Assembly (NCBI RefSeq): GCF_900496995.4
Contig: NC_044009.1
Coordinates: forward strand, 8,650,001-8,714,000
Source: Aquila chrysaetos chrysaetos
Taxonomy: Eukaryota > Chordata > Aves > Accipitriformes > Accipitridae
DNA length: 64,000 nt
Reading direction: 5' to 3'
Part shown: positions 1-11,900 of the stretch, one piece after another
Numbering within the stretch: the first letter of the stretch is position 1
How the letters are laid out: each line of letters starts with the position of its first letter
The notes under the pieces: model-generated
The model's database searches: none
Told to the model about the DNA's origin: nothing
The model's input: the letters and a program-made list of their open reading frames with translations, nothing else
Translations under genes and position numbers: made by a program

Positions 1-304
1 CAGCACCATAATTAAGCTGGGAAACAGTGTGGGAAGCAGCCCGGCGAGAAATGAACCCAAATCTGATTTTTCAACCAGATCGGGATCACTCTGATTTAAG
101 AAATAACTTGGGCAAAGGACAGTTTATTCCTAAAAGCCAGGTGATAAGACTCAAAAACAATGGTGTGGAGATTGGACAACTGGTTGGAACTTCACCTATC
201 AATTCTCCCAATAAATGCTATCCCAAAGCCGACACCAGCATGTAAAATTTTAGGAGAAAACGAGCAAAACCACTCCCATTCACAGCAGATAACCTTCCAC
301 CCAC

Positions 305-1676
305 CTTTGTCTTTCGGCATGCCCTCTCCGGCCACATACTCGCTGCAGGTGCTGGGACACAAATAGAGAGCTTGCCGGAGCTCCAAGTTAAGAAACCACA
401 TCTGCAAGAAAGTGTTCACGTAGCACGTGGCGCCGAGGTTCGTTAAGCCCACGAACGCGTTCTGGCGTAAGAGAGAAAGCAACAGTCATCACTTGCCGCT
501 GCAGAGGAGCAAGCAGAAATCCAGCAGTTGGGGCGGCCGCTTTACGGCTGTTTGTTGGGAAAACGCCGCTCCGGTATCATAAAAACAGCCACATCCCAAA
601 TTCCCGGGCTATAGGGGGACATGAGATGTCACCTCCCCTCGTCCCCATCTTCCCTGGAGAACCAGGAAGGGCAGGGGATGATTTTTGGGAGAGGGGGGAC
701 TACCTTCTTGCGACGCTCGCAGTTGGGGTCATCGATGTTGTGGAAGCTGTTCTCGTCTATCTCGCCCAGCCAGACGTGCTCCCCGATCCCCACCAGGCAG
801 TTGGGGTTCCCCCGGCAGTTCCTCCTGTAGAATCAGCACCCATGCTGTCACCGCCATGGAAGGGACACTGCTGTCCCTTGGAGGGTGGGTGTGTGACCAT
901 GGGGGATAAGAACAACAAGGGGGACCCCATAATCCTAAACAGAGTGAATAAGATGGGACAGGGGTCCCACACACCCCCTAAAAATGGTGGCTAGGGAAGA
1001 ACAAGGAGACCCCAAGGGATGGAGAACTAGAGGAGAGAAAAAAGGGGGACCCCAGGGAAGAGTACAGGACCTGGGGCGTGGGTCCCTGTATCTGGGGAGC
1101 CAGGCAGGGAGAGGGGTCACCCACAACCCTGGGGGGCTGTCCCTGTACCTGGGGAGCCAGGCAGGGAGAGGGGTCCCCCACAACCCTGGAGGGGGTCCCT
1201 GTATCTGGGAAGCCAGGCAGGGAGAGGGATCCCCCACAACCCCAGCGAACGGGAGTCCCAAAAAAGGGAAGGGGGGGCGGGAGGGTCCCCATCGACCCTG
1301 AGGGACGCAGAAAACGCAGGGTGCTTCCCCAGCCTCGCGGGAGGGAGGAGGAACGTGAAGTCCCCTCCCGCCCTGGGGGGTAAGGAGCCCAGAGAAGGGA
1401 AAGGGGGACCACCCAGACCCCACATACGGGGGGGGGAAGTTTGGGGTCCCCTGCAGCCCCGAGGGACCAGGTACGGGGCGGGGAGGAAGCAGAGGGCCGC
1501 CCCGGGAGGGGAGAGGGCCCGGGGAGGGTCCCCGGGCGGTACCGGCAGGCTCCGCGCTGGCAGGGCTCCAGCCCGACGCGGTAGGCCGCTTCGATGTGCT
1601 CCTGCGCCACCGCCTCGGGCGGCACCGTCTCGGTCCAACGCCACGCCGCCTTCTCCAGCTGCAACCGCGGCGCCAT
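305..1676 (-). CDS. USP48: USP48 N-terminal exons (partial gene, continues off the left edge)
   Basis: Three coding exons are visible at 1543-1676 (start ATG at 1676), 704-824 and 305-461, and their splice phases agree (2, 0, 1). The protein opens [14 protein letters not shown], as human USP48 does, and continues with [16 protein letters not shown]. The third exon carries the Cys box [14 protein letters not shown]; its Cys is the nucleophile of the peptidase C19 (USP) fold. USP48 is a nuclear and cytoplasmic deubiquitinase. The His box, DUSP repeats and C-terminal ubiquitin-like part lie beyond base 1. Identity is strong because about 137 residues match almost continuously. Bases 1-304 are intron 3. 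Intron 1 (825-1542) has a short repeat near 1078-1250, in which a phrase about GGGGAGCCAGGCAGGG recurs. Confidence 0.95.
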
Positions 1677-1960
1677 CGCCGCCGACCCCCCCCCCCCCCC
1701 CCCCCCCAACTTCTCCGGCCCGGGCCGGCCCCGGCCCCGGCCCCGGCCCCAGCCCCGGCCCCGGCCCGGTCCCGCCCGGCCCCTCCTGCCGCCGCCGCCG
1801 CCGCCGCCGTCAAGGCCGATGACGCCACACGCGCGACACGCTGACGGGCGCGAGGCGTTGACGGTTACGGGCTGCGACGCGCGACGCGCCTGGAGGGGCG
1901 GGGCCTGCACGCCTCGCGGGACGTGGGGCTTCCCCCCACCCCCCTCGGTCCGGCCGCGGG
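1677..1960 (-). promoter_or_regulatory. USP48: CpG-island promoter and 5' UTR of USP48
   Basis: This stretch upstream of the USP48 ATG is extremely C+G rich. It has a run of about 20 C at 1687-1707, CCGGCCCCGG-type repeats at 1718-1770 and a (CCG)n tract near 1788-1808. No TATA box is seen, which fits a housekeeping CpG-island promoter. The transcription start cannot be fixed from sequence alone. Confidence 0.6.
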
Positions 1961-1984
1961 AGCGGAATCCTGACACGAAACCCC

Positions 1985-2620
1985 TTCCGGATCCCCGTAC
2001 CATCCCCACACACATCGTACCCCCCCGGTACCCCCATACCATACCCCCCCAGACCCTCACACCCTTCCAACGCCATACCACACCCCCCCCAGACCCATAC
2101 CCCTTGCTACACTCCCATAACGTACCCCACCCCCCCATACCATACCCCTCTATACCCTGCCCTCCCTGTACCCCCATACCATAGCCCCCAGACCCCCCCA
2201 CACCACACCCTCCCCTCTGGACTCTCATACCATACCCCCCTTCGCCCCCACACCATACCCCCCCATACCATAACCCCCTCATACCATATCCCCCCATACT
2301 CTCACACACCCCCACCCCCCCATACAAAACACCCCTGTACCATACCCCCCATACCTTACTCCCCCATAGCCTCCCACCCCCCCCACCCCCCATAGCATAC
2401 CCCCCCGTACCCCCTTACCCCCCATACCATACCCCCTCTATACCTTACCCCCCCTGTATCCCCACACCATACGCCCCCATACTATACCCCCGCATACCCC
2501 TTGCCACACTCCCATACCATACCCTCCACCCCCCATACCATACAGTCCCATCCTATACCCCCCCCCACCCCAATACCATAATCCTTCCATCCCATACCCC
2601 CCCATACTCCCCCCCCGGCG
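1985..2620. repeat. C-rich minisatellite between USP48 and HSPG2
   Basis: Degenerate tandem units of the type CCCCATACCATACCCCCC fill almost the whole USP48-HSPG2 gap. No conserved coding sequence is seen. In human the gene LDLRAD2 lies between these two genes; nothing like it is visible here. Confidence 0.85.
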
Positions 2621-2660
2621 CAGCCCCCCCAAACACGGCCACCGTGCTGGTTCTCTCTCC

Positions 2661-2666
2661 TTTAAT
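2661..2666 (-). terminator. HSPG2: Likely HSPG2 poly(A) signal (ATTAAA)
   Basis: The minus strand reads ATTAAA about 275 bases past the HSPG2 stop codon. It is the only good poly(A) signal before the repeat-filled gap, so the 3' UTR probably spans about 2640-2939. Confidence 0.55.
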
Positions 2667-2939
2667 AGCTGTCCCCGCGGGGGGGTCCCCGCCAGCACCC
2701 CGATTGTCCCTCGCGTCCCCACCCCGCCGCCACCCCGGGGGGGGCACCCAGGCGGCCCGGCCGCCCCAGCACAGTTTGGGGGGGGGCTGATGTGGGGGAG
2801 GGGGGTGTAAACATTTTTGGGGGTCCCGGCCCCCCCCCCCCGAGTCACCCCGGGGCAGCAAAGCACCGTTTCCTCCTGGCTTTTTTTTTTTTTGGAATAA
2901 AATTGGCCAAATTCCCCCCAAAATATATTTTGGCGGGGG

Positions 2940-5924
2940 TTAGGAGGGGCAGGGGGGGGCGGGGGACCCCCCCACTGCGCCGTGCCGCAGGTCGATGGGG
3001 TGCCGGGGGGTCCCGGCGGGCGCCAGCGCCAGCCCCCGCAGGCACCCAGTGATGCCGGAGGTGAATTTGCCGGCCGTCAGGCTGCGGGGGTCCGGGGCGC
3101 CGCCTGCAGGGGGGACACGGGGGACACGTGGGTGCAGGGGCACCCGGTGGGCTCACCTGGTGTCCTCTCCTGTGTCCCATCCCATGTCCATCCCACATCC
3201 CGTCCCATGTCCACCCCATGTCCAGCCCACGTCCCATCCCATGTCCATCCCATGTCCCATCCTGTGTCCCGTCCCATGTCCCATCCCATGTCCATCCCAC
3301 ATCCCGTCCCATGTCCCACCCCATGTCCAGCCCACGTCCCATCCCATGTCCATCCCATGTCCATCCCGTGTCTCATCCCATGTCCCATCCTGTGTCCCGT
3401 CCCATGTCCCATCCCATGGCCATCCTGTGTCCCGTCCCATGTCCCATCATGTGTTCTCTTCCCATGGCCATCCCGTGTCCCATCCCATGTCTCATCCCAC
3501 ATCCTATCTGTGTCCACCCCACGTCCACCGTGCGCCCCCTCCCATGTTCCATCATGTGTCCCCTTCCCGTGTCCCCACCCTGTGTCCCATCTAGTGTTCA
3601 TCCCATGTCCCACACCTTTCCATGTCCCACCCCATATCCCCTCCCGTGTCCTGTCCTGGGTCCCATCCCAAGTCCCGTCATGTAACCCCTACCATGACCC
3701 ATCCCATGTCCCATCCTGTGCTCTGTCTCATGTCCCGTGCCCCATTCCATGTCCCCTCCTGTGTCCCACCACGTGTCCCAGCCCATGTCCCATCATGTGT
3801 CCCACCCCGTGCCCATCCCCTATCCCACCCCAGGTCTCGCCCCGTGTCCCGCCCCATGTCCCACCCTGTGTCCCACCCTGCGTCCCACCCTGTGCCCATC
3901 CCCTGTCCCACCCCATGTCCCACCCCGTGCCCCGCCATGTCCCCTGGGTGCCACCGTACCCACGTAGATGCTGCCCTGGGTGTTGGCCATGACGTTAGCT
4001 CCTGGTGACTCCCCGCTCACCGGCTCTTCCCCATCCACCTGCAGCCGCCCGCGCCGGCCCTCCCTGCACGGCACCCATCAGCACCCGCACCCTGACCCCC
4101 ACCCTGACCCCCACCCTGGCCCCCACCCACCTCGTCACCGTCACCCGGTGCCACTCGCCGTCATTGATGGGGTCTTCGGAGACGATGCTGGCCTCACCGC
4201 TGCCCAGCTGGTAGCTGCAGGGGTGACGTGGGCTCAGCACAGGGGGCACCCTGGGGTGGCACAGGGCACCTTTGGGTGGCACGGGGCACCCCGGGGTGAC
4301 ACCGGGTCCCCCCGCTCACCTGAACACCAGGTGCCCGTCCTTCAAGCCGAGGCCAATGAAGTCTTTGGCTTTGCCACCCTCGCCGGGCTCCTGTGGACGC
4401 AGCGGGGCGGTGAGCGGGGTGGGGGGCACCCTGACCCCCACCCTAAGGGGGGTCAGCACCCCGGTCCCCTCCCCAGCGATGCCCTCCACCCCGCTCACCG
4501 CCCCGTGCCACAGCAGCAGCCCATCAGCGCTGCCCGTCCGCAGCTCCAGCTCGATGGTCTCGGGTGCCTCGGGTGGGCTGCAAGGAGAGGGGGATGGTTC
4601 GGTGGGTGCAGCACCCTGGGGTGGTGCAGCACCCCGAGAAGGGTGCAATGGAGTGATGGGTGCAGCACCCCAGGATTGGTGCAATAGTGCAATGGGTGCA
4701 GCACCCCAGAGGGGTGCAATGCCATGATGGGTGCAGCACTCTGGGAAGGATGCAGCACCCTATGAGGGTGCAATGGCACGATGGGTGCAGCACCCTGGGA
4801 AGGGCGCAATGCCATTCTGGGTGCAGCACCCCGGGAAGGGTGCTAAATGGCAACGGGTGCAACGCTGTGGGAAGGGGTGCAGCACCCTGTGAGGGTGCAA
4901 TGCTGCAGGAAGGAAGGGTGCGATACAGTGGGAAGGGTGCAGCACCCCAGGAAGTATGCAACGCTGCAATGGGTGCAACACCATGGCAAGGGTGCAATGC
5001 TGATATGCGTGCAACATCGCAATGGGTGCAACACTGCTGGAAGGGGTGCAGCACCCTGGGGGGGGTGCAACGCCATGAGGGGTGCAACATGGTGGGAAAG
5101 GTGCAATGCTGCAGAAAGGGGTGCAGCACCCTAGAAGGGTGTGATGGCATGGGAAGGGGTGCAATGCTGTGCTGGGCGCAACACTGCAATCGGTGCAATG
5201 CTGTGCTGGGTGCAATGCTGCATTGGGTGCAATACTGCAGGAAGGGTACAATGCTGTGATGGGTGCAGTACTGCGATGGGTGCAACGCTGCGATGGGTGC
5301 AACACTGCAACGGGTGCAATGCTGCAATGAGTGCAACACCATGGGAAGGGTGCAACGCTGCGATGGGTGCAACACTGCAACGGGTGCAATGCTGCAATGA
5401 GTGCAACACCATGGGAAGGGTGCAATGCTGCGATGGGTGCAATGCTGCTATGGGTGCAACACTGTGATGGGTGCAATGCTGCAGTCAGGGTGCAACGCTA
5501 CAATGGGTGCAACGCTGCAGGAAGTGGTGCAATGCCTTAAAAAAGGGTGCAACTACCCAGGGAGGTTGCAGCACCCCAGGAAGGGTGCAGCAGCCGGGCA
5601 GGGTGCAGTGCTGGGGTGGGGGTGTGGCACCCTGCTCGGGGGGTGCAGCACCTTGCTCGGGGGTACCCTGTCCTCAGCGTCACTCACCCACGGGGAAAGA
5701 GGTGACCGGGCAGGGCCAGGTAGGAGCCGTCCCGGAAAGCGGCGCTGAACTGTCCAGGGGCGTCTGTGGGCAGAACGGGGGGAATAAGGGGGGGGGACCA
5801 CGCCCAGCTGCCACACCCACGGCCCCACCTTTGGGTGCAAAAACGGGGGGAAGTGGGTGCAGGCACCTACCGCCGCCCCCGCTGCCTTCCTGCCAGTCCT
5901 GCTCCAGCTCCGCTAGCGCCAAGC
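2940..5924 (-). CDS. HSPG2: Perlecan domain V: LG3 module and the linker before it
   Basis: Exons are 2940-3103 (terminal), 3960-4063, 4131-4214, 4320-4390, 4499-4577, 5688-5763 and 5871-5924. They encode the last laminin-G-like domain; recognisable parts are [50 protein letters not shown], and [10 protein letters not shown] with the terminal cysteine. The protein ends APPCPS, as human ends RPCPS. LG3 is the C-terminal angiostatic fragment of endorepellin and binds alpha2beta1 integrin in mammals. The 5871-5924 exon encodes an EGSGGG linker, a Ser-Gly context known as a second glycosaminoglycan site in mammals, and abuts DAPGQ, the BMP1/tolloid P1' side. Large VNTRs sit in two of its introns. 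Confidence 0.93.
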
Positions 5925-8900
5925 CTGTGGGTGAAGGGGGGTTGGGGACGGGGTGGCACATGTCCCCCCCATGTCCCCAAGTGTCCCCAAGTCTCCCCAG
6001 ACTCACTGTGCTGGCAGTAGGGACCGGTGTAGCCCTGCGGGCAGAGGCAGGCGTTGCCCTTGCAGGTGCCGCCATGCAGGCAGGGGTTGCGGTGCAGGCA
6101 GCGGTCCTCCTCCCGCTCGCAGCGTGGCCCTAGGGACAAGGAAGGTGACACCGGGTGATGCGGACGCACGAGGATGGTCAGACGCCCTCGGCTGACCTGT
6201 TGCCCCGGGGTTTGCCCTTGCACGCACACACACGTGCAAAGTGAGCATGCACACGAGGAGTGCGCGTGCACGCAGAGTGCATGCACACACGCACCGCACC
6301 TGTGCACGCACGTGCACGCTTGCACAGCACCCACAGTACACACTCGCACATGCCGTGCACACGTGCAAGCTGCACACAGATACGTGCAGATACATGCATG
6401 CACGGCAGACGCACACGTGTGCAAACTGCAGCCTGTGCATGGCACGCATGCATGCATGCCAACTGCACACACCGCACATGCACGCACAGCACATGCACAG
6501 CAGATGCAAACAGTGCACACTGCACACAAGTGCAGCAGATGCACACACGTGCAAACTGCACCCGCAGTGCACACAGGTGTGCACAGCACCCATGCATGCA
6601 CAGCACCTGCACGCACACTCAATAGATACACGCATGCACAGCACATGCACGCACTGCACACTACACTCACATGCATGCAGATGCACCTGCTTGCAAACTG
6701 CATGCCTGCACCCCAGCACACATGCACGTGCAGCACGCATGTATGCACAGTGTGCATGCATGCACAGCACACACATGCGCACGTACATGCACAGTGCGCG
6801 TGCATGCACAGCACACACAATATGCAGCACACACGCATGCGCAGCACACATGCGCGTACAGCGTACACGCTTGCCTGCACAGTGCACATGGACGCGCAGC
6901 ACACATGCACACGCGCACGTGCGTGTGCGGCACACCCCCATATGCAGCACGCATGCACCCGCAGCCCACACGCTTGCACGCCCAGTCCACCCGCGTGCTC
7001 AGCATGCACGCACCGCACGCCTGCGCCGTGCACACCCACGCACACCAACCGCCCACAGCGCACACCTGCGAACCGCACACGCGTGTCAGCGCCCCGCGGG
7101 ACTCACCGCTGAAGCCGGGTGGGCAGAGGCAGCGGTAGGCAGGGCTGCCGGGGCTGCCTGCAGGCAGGGGCAGGCAGCGACCCCCGTGCAGGCAGGCAGC
7201 CTGCAGGCAGGGCGAGCTCTGCCCACACTGCCCCACGCCCCGGCTCCGCAGAAAGCTGTAGGACAAATCCACCTTCTTCCCATTGATGGAGACCTGGGGC
7301 GAGGGGGACACAACAAGGGGGGGGGTGTCAATCCCTGACCCCCCCCAACCCCTGCCGAGGGGACCCCGGCCCCCCCGTCTCCCACCGAGGGGACCCAGAT
7401 GTCCAGGACAGGCTTTTGGGGGGGACGGGGGGTGTCTCACCTCTCCGATGCAGCCCCGGAAGGAGGTGTTGGTTGGGGGGTGCAGGGGGGGTTCGGTGCC
7501 CCCCAAATAAAGGGGGGTGCGTAGGTTGAGACCTTGGCTCTTGCCGGGTGAAGAGCGTTTCACCGGGGCGGCGTCATCCACCGCCAACGTCCCGTCCTTG
7601 TGAACCCGCTCGGCCGTCACCCGGTGCCAGCGGCCAAGCGTCACCGGCTCGGTGCTGCGGAGAACTGCCAGGCCTGTGGGGATTTGATGGTGGCATCACG
7701 GGGGGCTGGGGGACACCAAGGATGCTTGGGCACCTGAGAGGTGCCCTGGGTGATGCTGGGGGACCCCGGTGATGCTTGGGGACCCCGGTGGTGGCAGGGG
7801 ACCCCACTGATGCCCAGGGGACCTTGGCAGTATCTGGGGACCAAAGTGATGCCAGGGGACCCCGGTGGTGTGACGGTGATCCATGGGGACACTGGCAGTG
7901 CCTGAGCCCCCAGGTGACAGCAGGGCATCCCAGGGATGTAATGCCAGGGGACCCCAGTGACACCAAGAGACCCCAGCGACATCAGGGCACCCTGGTGACA
8001 TTTGGGGACCCTGGTGATGCCCAGGGACGCTGCCACAGCCTGGGGATGCCAGTGTCACCAAGGGACCCCAGAGATGGGCTGCCAGGGGACCCAAGTGACA
8101 CCAGGTGACCCCAGTGATGCTGGGACTCAAGTGATGCCTGGGGACCCCAATGATGTCAAAGGACCCTGGTGATGCTTGGGAACCCCAGTGATGCCAAGGG
8201 ACACCACTGATGCCTGGGGACCCCAATGACACCAAGGGACCCTAGTGACACTTGGGGACTCCAGTGGTGCCAGGGGACCCTGCTGCGGCTTAGGGACCCC
8301 TGTGATGCCAGTGGACCCCAGTAATGCCAGGCCACCCCACCTATACCCAGGTTCCCAGTGCCACCAGCCCCACCGTGGTGCCACCAGGACCCCCATCACC
8401 GTGCCAGCCCACCTGAGCCCAGCTCGTAGCGGAACTCAAGGTGGCCACCGGCCATGGCCAAGGCGACAAAGTCCTCAACGGGGGCAGCTTTGCCGGCGCT
8501 GAAGAGCAGGAGCCCGTCGGGTGCCAGCGGCAGGAACTCGGCCTCTACCCGCAGCTCGTGGTGGACGTTGGTGAGGGGCGGGTAGGAGACGAAGGCACCC
8601 GCCTCGCCGAAGGATGGCACGCTCACTGCCTCGCCTGCGGCACCCCCAAATCAGTGCCCGGCTGGTGGGACCCAAACCTCCATCCCCATGGTGCCCATCT
8701 CCCCAGGGTGGGACCCAAATCTCCATCCCCATGGTGCCCATCTCCCCAGGGTAGTCCCAGTCCCTGCCCATCTCTGGTGGTCCCCAGCTCCGTGCCCGTC
8801 TCCCCAGGGTGGCATCAGCCCCATTCCTGTGTCCCCAGGGTGGTACCCAGACCCATGCCCATCTCCCCAGGGTGCTCCTCAGCCTGTGTCCCCAGGGTGG

Positions 8901-11900
8901 TCCCAAATCCCCCATCCCCATCGTGCCCGTCTCCCTGGGATGGCACCCAATGGCCCATCTCCATCACATCCATGATGCCCACCTCCCCACATGCTACCTA
9001 ATCCCCTGTCCCCATCGTGCCTGTGTCCCTAGGGTTTGTCTCAGCCTTGTGCCCATCTCCCTGTGGTGGTCCCCAGCCCCATGTCTGTGTCCCCAGGGTG
9101 GCGCCAACCCTGTGCCCATCTCCCCAGGGTGGTACCGAGCCCCATGCCCATCTCCCTGGGATGGTCCCAGGCCTCTGTCCGTGTCCCCAGGGTGGTCCCC
9201 AGCCCTACGTCCGTGCCCCAGGGTGGTCCCCAGCCCTGTGCCCATCTCCCTGGTATAGTACCCAGCCCCATGCCGCTGTCATCAGGGTGGTGCCAACCCT
9301 GTGCCTGTGTCCCCAGGGTAGTCCCCAGCCATGTCCCCATCTCCCCAGGGTTGTCCCAGCCCCATGCCCATCTCCCTGGGGCGGTGCCCACCCCGTGCCC
9401 ATGTCCCTGGTGCGGTGCCAGCCCTGTCCCCGTGTCCCCGGCTGCGCTTACCCTCGGTGCACCTCTCCCCAGCCTTGCCCAGGTGGCAGCGGCAGGTATA
9501 GCCCTGCCCGTCTGGCCGGTTGACGCAGGTGGCATCAGCCCCGCACGCCTCTGTAGGGTGACAAGCGATGAGCACCCATCCGGGGAGGGACACTGGGGTG
9601 ACATCCCCGTGGGGCGGGCACCTACCTGGGTGACAATGCAAAGCCTGCGAGTACTCGCAGTTGCTGCCGGTGAAGCCGTGGGGACAACGGCAGATGTAGG
9701 TGCCACTCTCGGCGTCCTGGCACACGCCACCATTCTAGGGGGGGATGACATGGGTGTCAGCAATGGGTGGGGATAGGTGGGGATGGGTGGGCATCACCCC
9801 CACCATCCTCACCTGGCACGGCCGGTCCTGGCAAGTGGGACAACTGGTGACACCGTGCGCCTGCAGGTCCATGTCCCCAAAGGCCACCTCCTCCCCTTGG
9901 ATGCGGAGCTGGCGTACGCAGCCTGCGGACGGATGGAGATGGGGGTGACATGGTGCTCAGCCCCCCACCCCGGTGCCCCCCAAAAACCCATCACTCACCC
10001 ATAAAACCACGGCTGAGCCCCGTCTTAGCCACGGTACCGAAATCGGGGTACCCCCCCAGGTACAGCTCCTCGTTCAGATCCAGCCCTTGAAACTTCCCCT
10101 GCAGGCACAAGTGGGTGGGCACCACCTCCAGCACCCTGACCCCCACCCAATACCCATCACACCCCCCCCCCAAAATACCTGGGAGGTCCCATTAACTGGG
10201 GGGTGCCCGTCCAGCGCCAGCGAACCCCGGGTGAGGTTGCGGAGGAGACGGACGGTGTGGTACTCGCCCAACCGCAGCGGCGTCGGATGCCGGATGGTGG
10301 CCATGCCCGAACCGGCATCAAACCTTATTTTTTGGGGGTACAATGGGTGTGGGTGGGTGCTGGCACACATCTCCCCCCTCCTCCTATAGCACCCGTTCAT
10401 GGGTCTCACCTAAATTCAGGGCGGCCACCCACCAAACCAAAGGAGATGAAGTCAGCACCGCTGTTTTTCCGCTGCCCGTTGTAGAGGAGAAGCCCTGCAG
10501 GGTGGCGGTGGGTCAGGCAGGATGGTGCCCACCCCGGGGGGGTGCGGATCACATCCTGAGGAACCCCAAAACACCCCCGGGAGGGAGGAGAAACCCCCCA
10601 GAAGTTGGGAGGGAGCTTGATTGAATAGAGAATGGGAGCTAAAGGAGGAAGAGGGGAGGATGGAGGGAGGGATGGAGAGGGAAGGGAGGAGGAGATGATG
10701 GAGGGGACATAGAGGGGACATGGGGGGGACACATGGGGGGACACAGGGGTCCCGTCAGCGCTCACCGTCAGCAGCGTCAGGTCGGAAGGTGATGAGGATC
10801 TCGAACCTCTTGTAAGCATCCTTGATGGTGGGCAGGGGTAGGAAGGAGCGGGGCGTCTGCCCAAAATAGGGGACCAGGCGCTCTGTGGGGATGGGGGGGT
10901 CAGGAGAGGTTGGGGTACATCACCCCCTCCCACCAACACCCCGTCCATCCATCTGTCCGTCCGACCATCCTCACCTCGGACCTTAAGGACATAGTAAGCT
11001 GTCTCCTGGCCGCGGTGGTTGGCTGCGGCGCAGGCGTAGACACCGGCGTCCTCATGGCGCACAGCTGGCAGCGTCAGGACGTTCCCTTCTGCCCTGGCAC
11101 CCGCCGGCAGCTCCCCTTCCAGCTGCGGCAGAGCGGGGTGGGGGGTCAGCACCCATAGGGTGGCCCCACCCCCCACCCTGCACCCCCATCCCTGCATCCC
11201 TCCATCTCACCTTACTCCAGGTGATCTCCGGCACCGGGAAGCCGGATGCCAAGCAGGGCAAAACAGCTGCCGAACCCACCGAGACCTCCTTCACCTCTGG
11301 CTGCCCGGCGATTTGGGGGGCGGCTGGGGATGCACGGAGGTGTCACCACCCCGTGGTGACATCGTCTGTGTGTCCCCAGCTCCGTGTCCCCATCCTCACC
11401 TTGCACGTGGAGGATGACATGGGACTGGACGGTGCCCACGCTGTTGGCGGCAGTGCAGCGGTACTGCCCGGCGTCTGCCCGTTCTACCCGTTCAATGGTG
11501 AGGGTGCCGGCGCGGACCAGCACCCCGGGTCGGATACGGCCCCCCACTTTACTCCAGGTAACGTGGGGACGGGGTTCACCCAAGCCCAGGCACTCCAGCT
11601 CCACCGCCGTCCCCGCCAGCACTGTCTGCACCGCCGTCCGGATGTTGATCAGGGCCCTGGGGAGAGCTTGGAGGGGGAGATAGTGGGGTTTTGGGGTGCC
11701 CCCCTGGCATGGGAGAGGCGTCGTGGTCTGGGGTGCCAACCGGAGGAGTGAGAGATGGGGAGAAATGGGGTCCTCATGGGCATGGGGAGAGATGGGGAGT
11801 ACCAGGGTGCTCATGGGTGTGAGGAGAGATTGAGGGTATTGGGGTGCCCACAGGCATGGGGAGAGATTGGAGGTATCGGGGTGCCCTCGGGCATGGGGAG

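Noticed and set aside
2982-3992. 336-codon plus-strand open frame rich in Pro, Ser, His and Cys
   Set aside because: It runs through the CCCATGTCC minisatellite of an HSPG2 intron and overlaps perlecan exons antisense; the repeat alone keeps it open.
5867-7078. 403-codon minus-strand Cys-rich frame resembling a keratin-associated or EGF protein
   Set aside because: Only its two ends are real perlecan EGF exons; the middle is the TGCA/CACG intronic repeat, bounded by good splice sites.
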